Of a stretch of DNA of 57,889 nt, positions 1 through 8,200 are shown piece after piece (positions within the stretch are counted from its first letter, which is position 1; each line of letters opens with the position of its first letter). The position numbers and the translations under genes are program-made. The DNA is from Bacteroidota bacterium (GTDB taxonomy: Bacteria; Bacteroidota; Bacteroidia; Chitinophagales; Saprospiraceae), in contig JAKQLF010000113.1 of the NCBI GenBank assembly GCA_029567325.1, forward strand, positions 1 through 57,889. Direction: 5' to 3'. The notes under the pieces were generated by a model. The model saw only the letters and a list, made by a program, of their open reading frames with translations. It searched no databases and was not told where the DNA came from.

Positions 1-782
1 TTATATTCAGACATAGGCAGTGAAATAATGACAACGGTTTTGATTTTGCCATTCAAACGCTGTAGTTGCGCAACAGTTCCTAATGATTCTTCGCAATGGA
101 ATTTGCCACAAACATGTAGAATTTTTTCCTTTGCACTGTCTTTTTGATAATCATGGATGGATTTGGCCATCGTTGCATCCCATAAGTTTTGAGATTGATA
201 AATGGTGTTTCCAGACATATTGTGGCCTTCCATGACGGCAGCAAACTTTTCTTCGTATTTGCCTTTTGCTACATGAATCGGTAATTTTGCCAAATACGTT
301 TTAGCTTGATCAGAGAGTTTATCCAATGCAGAAAGGCCATTTTTGGTGACCATTTTCACATATCTTCTAGGAGCATTTGCTGCGATGACGTGTAAACCAT
401 CTGATTTCATTGCCTCGACCAATGGTTTGTAATCAGTAGCATACTTTGGCCAAGCTCGTGCATCTTTCACAAAAACGTCCTCACTAATCTTGCCTTCAAG
501 ATATTCATTCAAGACCAATTGTACGTCCGTCTCAAACATCTCCATGCTTAGTGCGACCTTATTCTTGGTTGATTTTTTTATCGCTTGCAACAAATCTAAT
601 TGTGCCAAATGCCCAATGCTGTCATCATGTACCTCACCAAAAAACACCACATCCACATCCTTCAATTGCGATGCCAGCAAATCAAAAGAAATACTTTCTT
701 GATTTTTGTTGTAAACCTGATAAGTTTGACCTTGCAAAAAGGTGACAAGTGTGAGTAAAATAGAAAGCAGCGTATATTTCAT
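1..782 (-). CDS. ChaN-like haem-binding / TIKI-superfamily protein, C-terminus cut by the window edge
   Basis: An open frame of 260 codons starts at ATG 782 and runs off the left edge, so the C-terminus is missing. The N-terminus (MKYTLLSILLTLVTFLQGQ) looks like a signal peptide. The motif VVFFGEVHDD near residue 49, followed by the block ALSMEMFETDVQ and later HVIAANAPRR, is typical of the ChaN/DUF399 family, which belongs to the TIKI/EreA-like fold. Characterised ChaN binds haem, and other members are thought to be metal-dependent hydrolases. Which activity applies here cannot be read from the sequence. It starts 4 nt after the stop of the DUF4159 gene, so the two are probably cotranscribed. 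Confidence 0.8.
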   Translation of the reverse strand, partial: MKYTLLSILLTLVTFLQGQTYQVYNKNQESISFDLLASQLKDVDVVFFGEVHDDSIGHLAQLDLLQAIKKSTKNKVALSMEMFETDVQLVLNEYLEGKISEDVFVKDARAWPKYATDYKPLVEAMKSDGLHVIAANAPRRYVKMVTKNGLSALDKLSDQAKTYLAKLPIHVAKGKYEEKFAAVMEGHNMSGNTIYQSQNLWDATMAKSIHDYQKDSAKEKILHVCGKFHCEESLGTVAQLQRLNGKIKTVVIISLPMSEY

Positions 783-786
783 GACC

Positions 787-1467
787 TTATGCTCTGAAGA
801 CGTATTGAACTAAATTTGCACCCATTCTCAATGCTTTGATCCTAAGCTCTTCTGGGTCTTTGTGGACTTCCGGGTCTTCCCAACCGTCACCTAAATCACA
901 TTCAAAACTATAGTAACAAACCAATCTACCTTGCCAAAATAGACCATATCCCTTTGGAGCCCGATCATCGTGTTTGTGAATCTTTGGCAAACCACCCGGA
1001 AATTCATATTTCTGATGATAAATTCCATGATTGAAGGGCACTTCCACAAATTCCAATTCTGGAAAAACGGATTTCATTGCCACCCTCACATAAGGATCCA
1101 TTCCATAATTATCGTCAATGTGCAAAAAGCCACCACTGGTGAGATACGTCCGTAAGTTATCAGCTTCTTGGGTTGAGAAAACTACGTTACCGTGTCCAGT
1201 CATATGGAGAAACGGATAATTATAAAGGTCAATACTTCCTACCTCGACCGTCTCATAGTTGGGGTCAAAGTTGGTATTGAGAAACTTATTACAAAACAAA
1301 GATAGATTTACCAAAGCTGATGGATTTGCATACCAGTCTCCACCACCATTATATTTTAGGAGTGCAAGTTTTAAACTAGGTGCACTTTCAAAAGGTTTCA
1401 TGGCCAAAGAAGTCATGGAAACAATAGCCAATAGACCAATAAAAACAGTAAATTTTTTATAATTCAT
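787..1467 (-). CDS. DUF4159 domain secreted protein
   Basis: This 226-residue protein has a hydrophobic N-terminal segment (FTVFIGLLAIVSMTSLAM) that acts as a signal peptide or anchor. The body carries the DUF4159 pattern: FLHMTGHGNVVFS, then LTSGGFLHIDDNYG, VFPELEFVEVPFNHGIY and a C-terminal ALRMGANLVQYVF. The domain resembles a class I glutamine-amidotransferase/ThuA-like Rossmann fold and often occurs with MoxR/DUF58 clusters, which are absent here. Its biochemical role is unknown. It lies between a lytic transglycosylase and a ChaN-like gene, which suggests an envelope function by position only. Confidence 0.8.
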   Translation of the reverse strand: MNYKKFTVFIGLLAIVSMTSLAMKPFESAPSLKLALLKYNGGGDWYANPSALVNLSLFCNKFLNTNFDPNYETVEVGSIDLYNYPFLHMTGHGNVVFSTQEADNLRTYLTSGGFLHIDDNYGMDPYVRVAMKSVFPELEFVEVPFNHGIYHQKYEFPGGLPKIHKHDDRAPKGYGLFWQGRLVCYYSFECDLGDGWEDPEVHKDPEELRIKALRMGANLVQYVFRA

Positions 1468-1514
1468 TTGTTTATTTAATTCTTTAATGGGAAACGTAAA
1501 TTTTAGCCGATTAG

Positions 1515-2450
1515 TTATTGGAGTTCAGGAATATTTACGGTGTAGGTCTTATCCTTGACGGTCAATTTCTCATTGATCAACCATGGGTTTGCATATTTGA
1601 GTAGTCTATAAGTAACACCGTGTTGGTGCGCAAAGTCGGCCCAACTATTGACTGTAGCATCCACTTTTACTTGCTTTTTAATTTTCAAGGGTTTTGAAAA
1701 GTCCTCGTCCTCCATGTAAAAACCAAATGCTTGTGGATCAGAAATGATTTCTTTCAAAGCCATGAGTCTGAATACGTACCTGGATGTTTCTTCATTCAGA
1801 TTCATATCAAAGTAGGAACTTTCTCCTTGGGCATTCATCACGGATTTCAATTTTCCAGGTCCGACATTATAGGCTGCTGCAGCATTCAACCAAGAGCCGT
1901 CTGAATTGTACAATCTTTTCAAATAAACACAAGCAGCTTTAGTGGCCTTTTCAACATCGTATCTTTGATCAATCTCAGTGGTCACCTCCAATCCAAGTTC
2001 CCTTGCTGTTGCAGGCATAAACTGCCAAATTCCTTTTGCTCCGGCTGGAGAAGTTGCGTTGAGTAGAGTGCTTTCGGCTACAGCCAAATACTTGAAATCA
2101 TCTGGTATGCCATTTTCTTTTAGGATGCGCTCCATCATTGGAAAATATCTGGTCGACATTTTCAATGCCCAAACGGTGTTGGAATGATAATATGAATTGA
2201 CGGTCAATTCGCGCTCGAGTCTTTCTTTTGTGTCCACATTGATGGGAATTTTCTCGCCAGCAAACTGAAAATTTTTAGATATTCTCGGTGCTTTGACAAC
2301 TTGTGGCAGATAAACAGTTCCCTCCTTATTGCCTGAATTTGACTTGCCATTATTATTGGTAGATTCACTGCCTCCATTGATCCATGACAAAATCAAGAAA
2401 CACAAAGAAAATACGCCTATGATTGAAAAGAAATTTTTTGTATTTTTCAT
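1515..2450 (-). CDS. Lytic transglycosylase (SLT domain, MltD-like)
   Basis: The 311-residue protein is predicted to cleave peptidoglycan glycan strands by the lytic transglycosylase reaction. An N-terminal hydrophobic segment (residues 8-24) should export or anchor it. The SLT fold is clear: the catalytic Glu is probably E126 in YLAVAESTLLN, followed by SPAGAKGIWQFMP (about 134-146) and AAAAYNVGPGKL (about 190-201). The last 50 residues (WADFAHQHGVTYRLLKYANPW and onward) look like a degenerate LysM-type wall-binding segment. Length fits a short MltD relative with one binding domain. The upstream 181-base gap holds no other gene. Confidence 0.9.
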   Translation of the reverse strand: MKNTKNFFSIIGVFSLCFLILSWINGGSESTNNNGKSNSGNKEGTVYLPQVVKAPRISKNFQFAGEKIPINVDTKERLERELTVNSYYHSNTVWALKMSTRYFPMMERILKENGIPDDFKYLAVAESTLLNATSPAGAKGIWQFMPATARELGLEVTTEIDQRYDVEKATKAACVYLKRLYNSDGSWLNAAAAYNVGPGKLKSVMNAQGESSYFDMNLNEETSRYVFRLMALKEIISDPQAFGFYMEDEDFSKPLKIKKQVKVDATVNSWADFAHQHGVTYRLLKYANPWLINEKLTVKDKTYTVNIPELQ

Positions 2451-2631
2451 TTAATCTGATTCTATTGTCTGGCAATTTAAATGTTTCTGTGCAAAGTTGC
2501 AACACATTAAAACTTATTATAATTTAAATAACAGAGTTTAAAAGGATCATTTTGGAAATGAAATAATGCTTCCTGGCATGTTTAAAGGTAAAAAAACCTC
2601 ATTTTGTTACTAAACAAAATTGGTTATTTCA

Positions 2632-4260
2632 TCAATCAGAGATACATGAAATCTCAATTCGATTGTTGATATTATGCTCATAATCAAGGCATTCTACTCC
2701 ATCGGTGCATTGGTTGAGTATTTTGTTTTCTCCTTCTCCCAAAGTGATGATTCTGTCGGACTCTACCCCTTGTTCGATCAAATACTTTTTTAAATTTTCG
2801 GCTCGAGCCTGACTTTTTCTAAAGTTCTGTACTGCATTTCCCCTGGCATCTGTGTAACCGATCAACTGTATGAGCATCGTAGAATATGCTTTCATAGCTG
2901 AAGATAGATCCGAGAGAAAATCTTCAGCAAAATCTTCAATGATCAATTTGTTTTCATCAAATGTCAATCCTTGTATTGCAAATCTTTGGCCCTGAGAAAT
3001 TGGTCTAGGCACACTATCTTGCGCAATTGATTCCGGGCTCAGCACCATGACAATTTCTTGAATGGTATCCAATCTCTCGGGAATATGCAGTAAATATTGG
3101 CGTTGATAATTGGGAATGGCAACTTCGATGAAGTATCCAGGATCTATTTCCAAGGTTGGCTGACTGATGCCCAAACTATCTGTTTTAAATAATAAAGCAC
3201 TGGAAAGTTGATCGGCGATGACGTTGTTGAGTTTCAATTCTTTGCTGGTATTCACCAATTCTAAATTCTGTTGAGCCAAATACGTCAATGTCGAATCGTG
3301 TTTGATCGGTAAAATCTTGATAAATGCATCTTGAATTGGAAGAAATGTCAGTATGTCCAAGATTTCAAAATCAAACGTGAGGTTTTGTTTTACATGAGTG
3401 AAATCAAACAAGCTATTTTTACTTTGTATTAAATAGATATCATCTCCGCCTTTGCCCCCTGGCCTACTGCTGTTTAAATACCCTTTTTTCATATCAGCAT
3501 TCAAAACCAATCCGAAATCATCGGCAGGTCCGTTGATGGGTTCTGGCAGATGTAAAGGTGTTTGCCATGCGTCATCACTATAAAATGAAACGTATAAATC
3601 CAATCCACCATAACCCCCAGCTCTATCACTGGCGAAAATCAAAATGCTGTCATTGATCAATCTGGGAAAACAGTCATTTGCTGTAGAATTGATACCCTCT
3701 AGTTTTTTGATGGTTGGAAATTTGGTGTTTTTACCTTCCCACATCTTTAAATCAGTATGGCTTTTGATACTGTCAACGATGGGTATGGTGGCTATCATTC
3801 TACCTCCTGCTTCATCAAATGTAGGATGTAATACACTCAAGTTTAAATCCAATGCTCCGGTTAATTTGACTGTAGAATTATTAGCAGGATTGTACTGGAT
3901 TACTTCTACTTCAGTCGTAGGTGTAGACCGTGTAAAAACTAGGTGGTCTTTGGTTTTACCCATTGGGCCTTCGTGAAATAAGCTGTTGATATTGGCAGGC
4001 ATAGGCATTTTTTTACCTTTATTGCCATCAAAATAATACAGATCAAATTGATCCGTATATTTCCCTTTTGCATTGTAATCGGAAACAAAATAGACCTGAT
4101 TTTTAAATATCAAAGGACAGTATTCATTACCCTTTGAGTTGACATTTTGGCAATTCTGCAATTTAGCGCTTAAAATTGCTTCTTTATTGACAGACCACTG
4201 TCCAAACAGCATTTGCCCCGTTATAAAATAGATGCATGCAACCCAAATCGACTTCTTCAT
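2632..4260 (-). CDS. OmpA-family protein with PD40-type beta-propeller repeats (T9SS-associated)
   Basis: The start chosen is ATG 4260 (MKKSIWVACIYFITGQ), which gives a proper signal peptide and lies 1 nt beyond the stop of the PorP/SprF gene. A longer reading to 4335 would add a non-signal N-terminus inside that gene. Residues about 40-280 contain WD40/PD40-like blades (FVSDYNAKGKYTDQFDLYYF, ILIFASDRAGGYGGLDLYVS, GYLNSSRPGGKGGDDIYLI). The C-terminal ~110 residues form an OmpA peptidoglycan-binding domain (LIGYTDARGNAVQNFRKSQ, ARAENLKKYLIEQGV). This architecture with an adjacent PorP/SprF gene resembles PorE-like accessory proteins of T9SS. It probably links the outer-membrane partner to peptidoglycan. 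Confidence 0.85.
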   Translation of the reverse strand: MKKSIWVACIYFITGQMLFGQWSVNKEAILSAKLQNCQNVNSKGNEYCPLIFKNQVYFVSDYNAKGKYTDQFDLYYFDGNKGKKMPMPANINSLFHEGPMGKTKDHLVFTRSTPTTEVEVIQYNPANNSTVKLTGALDLNLSVLHPTFDEAGGRMIATIPIVDSIKSHTDLKMWEGKNTKFPTIKKLEGINSTANDCFPRLINDSILIFASDRAGGYGGLDLYVSFYSDDAWQTPLHLPEPINGPADDFGLVLNADMKKGYLNSSRPGGKGGDDIYLIQSKNSLFDFTHVKQNLTFDFEILDILTFLPIQDAFIKILPIKHDSTLTYLAQQNLELVNTSKELKLNNVIADQLSSALLFKTDSLGISQPTLEIDPGYFIEVAIPNYQRQYLLHIPERLDTIQEIVMVLSPESIAQDSVPRPISQGQRFAIQGLTFDENKLIIEDFAEDFLSDLSSAMKAYSTMLIQLIGYTDARGNAVQNFRKSQARAENLKKYLIEQGVESDRIITLGEGENKILNQCTDGVECLDYEHNINNRIEISCISD

Positions 4261-4261
4261 C

Positions 4262-5215
4262 TTAAAAAAATCTAGGGTTAAGGCCTGGGTTAAAGGGAGT
4301 TTTTCTCGGGAATCGATAGGAAGCCAGGACTTCAAAGCTGCCTATTTGGTTGTATCTCAAAGCAGATAATGCATAATCATATGAAAAAGCTGCAAAGACA
4401 TTTTCAGAAATTTTCAAACCAAAAGTGCCGGTAACGGACTTGTGTAAGTTTGCCAAAACACCCGATCCAATTCTATAACCCAAACCAATGTCAAACTTTT
4501 TATCTAAAAGTAGTGTAGCATTAAGGTCAAGGTTGAGGGGAAATCGCGCGGTATATCGTGAAAAACCTTGGATCATGAATGATTTGTCATCATCCATTAA
4601 AAAAGTATACCCTGCCATTAAATTGATTTGGAGCTCATCTCCAGACTTGATGGTGTTTTGATCAATGTCAAAATTAGTCGTAAACAAGCTTGGAATGGAG
4701 ACTCCGAAGTAGGCTTTTTCATTGCTGTAATAGGCACCAAATCCCAAAAGGAAAGTGTTTTTGTTGACGGTTTTCCCATTAAGAGATTCGTCCGCTTCGA
4801 TTCCATCGTAAGCAAAAAGGTCAGGATCACCAAAGTTCATTCTGAAATTTTGAATGCCAGGTTCTAGACCAAATGAAAGGAAACCATCTGTCACCGGAAT
4901 CTTATAGGCGTACATTCCCGAGATGGAAGTTTTGGATGAAATGCCAATGCTTGATCTTCTGATATTCATACCCCAACCATTGTCGGATTCCATAAATGGC
5001 ATGTCAAATGATATCATTTGTAAGGAAGGCGCCCCCTTTATCCCTATCCATTGTTCTCGCAGGTGTCCGGCAATGCTTTTGTCCCCTGAATGACCAGCAA
5101 ATGCTGGATTGACCGTTACTTTGTTGTACATGTATTGCGTTACCAAACCTTGCTGTTGAGCAACTAAAATCTGACAGATCATTAAGAAACTAAAAATGAG
5201 TTGCTGTTTCATCAT
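4262..5215 (-). CDS. PorP/SprF family T9SS outer-membrane protein
   Basis: This 317-residue protein has a signal peptide (MMKQQLIFSFLMICQILVAQ) followed by the family hallmark QGLVTQYMYNKVTVNPAFAG. The remainder alternates short hydrophobic strands (FGAYYSNEKAYFGVSIPSLF, FAAFSYDYALSALRYNQIG), as expected for a small outer-membrane beta-barrel. PorP/SprF proteins are T9SS components that, in several Bacteroidota, pair with large cell-surface cargo. The start overlaps the stop of the 1954-residue cargo gene in an ATGATGA arrangement, so translation is probably coupled. Two adjacent ATG codons (5215 and 5212) are possible starts. Confidence 0.9.
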   Translation of the reverse strand: MMKQQLIFSFLMICQILVAQQQGLVTQYMYNKVTVNPAFAGHSGDKSIAGHLREQWIGIKGAPSLQMISFDMPFMESDNGWGMNIRRSSIGISSKTSISGMYAYKIPVTDGFLSFGLEPGIQNFRMNFGDPDLFAYDGIEADESLNGKTVNKNTFLLGFGAYYSNEKAYFGVSIPSLFTTNFDIDQNTIKSGDELQINLMAGYTFLMDDDKSFMIQGFSRYTARFPLNLDLNATLLLDKKFDIGLGYRIGSGVLANLHKSVTGTFGLKISENVFAAFSYDYALSALRYNQIGSFEVLASYRFPRKTPFNPGLNPRFF

Positions 5216-8200
5216 CGCTGTACAATTAAGAAGCCAGATAATACTTGTCCTTGACCGTCAGAGAAGGTGTAGAAATAGGTGCCAGCAGGTAGTGGATTCC
5301 CTTTGTACTCAGCACTCCAATCATTTTGATATTGTTCCTGAGAAAAAACATTGTCTCCCCATTGATTGAAGATTTGAAGTTTATTATCAGGAAGTGTAAC
5401 TGCGCAGTCTATGATCAAAATATCATTCACACCATCATTGTTGGGTGTGATAACGTTTGGTATTTTACAATCTATAGATGGAGCATCGTTGATGAAGAAG
5501 GAAAGCAGACCCGTGTCACAGAAAGACTCACAGTTTTCTACACAAACTTCGTATTCAAAGGTGACAGATTGATTGTTTGCATTGGAAATACTGACTTCAA
5601 ATCCTTCATTGGTTTCTATAATTTCGCCCGCATTATTTTCAAAAAAAGTGACGATGTTATTTGATGCCACTTCAAAAGTGAAAGGGACATTGGTGATCTG
5701 ATTTGCCTCTAAAGTAATTGTATCATTAATTGCCTGAGGTTTTGCTGCTTGTATGATGTCCAATGTGTCTCTAGAGAAATTGTTACAGATATCATAGTTG
5801 AGTGATAATATTACCCTGTTGCTGGCTTGGGTAAAATTAGTAAGCTGTAGGATGTTGCCAGGTAGATTTTGTAAAACTATGCCATTATCAAAAACGCGCC
5901 AGAAATACTGCACGCTATCAGGATTGCTGATGTTTGTGAGGAAAATAGTATCAGTAGCACTACACAATGAACTGGCAGATGCGACAATTTGAGCGTCTAG
6001 CTTAGGTTTATTTGCCAAATTGATGAGAATGTCATCAAAAGTATCCGACAGACAAATATCTTTTTTGGATTGGACTTTGATTCTTGAAAGTGGCCCTTCA
6101 ATGTTGGAAGTATTGAACTGATAACAGGAGTCTCTACCTTCATATAACTTTTGGTTTCCTGGTACAGTGGTAATGACAAAATTCAAACTAGCATCAGCTG
6201 GAAGGCTCGCCAGGCAGAAACGAATGTCATTATTGCCTTCGTTACAAATGAATAAGCGATCCTCATCAAATGTAGGTGCTGCAATAGCCGATTTTATCTT
6301 GACTTCGAAAGGCAAGGAAAATGGTGATGCACAACTTCCGTTCATGGCCCTTACAGCATAGTTTCCACGCAATTTTTCAGGTAAATCAATAATTGTCAGC
6401 GGGTGGCTAAGTTTGGTTTCTCCGGTAGGCAAAATCCAATCATAATCAAGCCCGACTTGAGGATTATTGACTTGCAATCTCAAACTATCACCAAAACAAA
6501 TGCTGTCAAGACCAATTATTGTAGGCATTTCAGGTCTTGAGACAATGGACAGAACAAAAGTATCTGATTTTTCTGATGCACAGATTCCAGAATTTCCCTT
6601 TACAACATAAACACCTGTATCTTTTTCTTGCACGCCTAGTATTCGCAATATGGTATCTTGAAAAATCAATGTGCCATTTGGTGTTTCCCAAGTATAGGAT
6701 CCATAACCAGATCCAACTTTGAGCACTATGGTATCTCCAAGACAAGCTTTATCAGTTCCGACAATAACTGGTTTGCCAGTGCCAATCTCTTTTTTGATAT
6801 CCAGAGTATCGATAAAACCAATGCAATTCCCCAGCGTTACTTGTAAGAAATACCTTCCAAATTCTCTGCCATCTGTAATGTTGACACCTGGATTTTTTAA
6901 AGTACTCCTGAAGTTTGCAGGTCCAATCCATAGATACTTCAATTCATCACTTTCAGGTTGAATGGTGGCTGATAATTTGAAGGATTTTACGGTATCTAAA
7001 CATGGACTGTAGTCACTACCCATACTTAAAATAAGTGGCCGCACAGGTATATTGATTATGGTATCAATTTTAGTGCTACATCCCAATCCATTGTCTACGG
7101 TCAATGAATATAAGCCCGACATTGACATAACTGTAAATAATCTTTCAGAACCCATTAAACCTCCTGGCCCCGTCCATTGGTAAGTTCCGCCCGCTATTAC
7201 ATTTGCTTCCAATCGCATACTATCCCCTTCACAACTACCTCCTCGTCTAGTGATGCTCACTTGCAAATTCCCTGATGATTTGAATTCAAAAATTTTGCTG
7301 GTATCTGAAACACAAGACTTGTTGTAAAGAATTGCCGAATAAAAACCTTCAATGTTACCTTCAGAATTGGATAAAACCAAACTATCTGTTGCTGTAGATT
7401 TAAAAAATTGGTCATTCTTCAACCATCTCACAGAATCAAAAGGACTTGTAGTGATAATTTTGATTAACCCATCGGAACCGTCGCAAGAAGACGAACTTCC
7501 AATGATATCTGTTATGAATGGTTGCGAAAGTACATTGAGGGTGATGAATGCTGTATCTGAAGAACAGCTTCCAGCGTAAAGTATCGCAGCATACATTCCT
7601 TGATAGTTGCCTTCATTAGCTGACAGGTTGAGACTATCTATGGAAGTGGTTGTGAAAAATTGTCCGTTTTTCAACCATCTTACAGAGTCAAAAACACTCT
7701 CAGAAATGATTTTGATAAATCCATCAGCTCCTTCACATTTCTCCGAGCTAGCCAAAATGTCCGTAATGATTGGTTTTGCAGTAGCAGTGATGGTTATCCT
7801 TGCGGTATCAGAATTACAAACTCCGTTGAATAAGACTGCTGCGTAATTACCTTGGATATTCCCAGATGCGTTTGATAATATGAGGCTGTCAACTATGGTA
7901 GTTTCGAAAAATTCATTGTTTTTAAACCATCTGATTGAGTCAATGACACCAGAGCTGGTAATTTTTATAAATCCGTCTAATCCACCACAAAGGGATGAAC
8001 TACTCATAATGGTTGTTATGATAGGTCTTGACTGTATTGAAAGTCTTATCGACGCTGTATCAGAAGTACAGCCTCCACTAAAAAGAACCGCAGCATATAG
8101 ACCCGCATAATTGCCTTCGCTGACAGATAAAATGAGGCTATCCATAGAAGTAGTTCTGAATAATTGCCCGTTTTTCAACCACTGAATTGAATCAAAATTA

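Noticed and set aside
4261-4335. Longer N-terminus for the OmpA/PD40 protein
   Set aside because: The extension overlaps the PorP/SprF gene and precedes an intact signal peptide beginning at ATG 4260.
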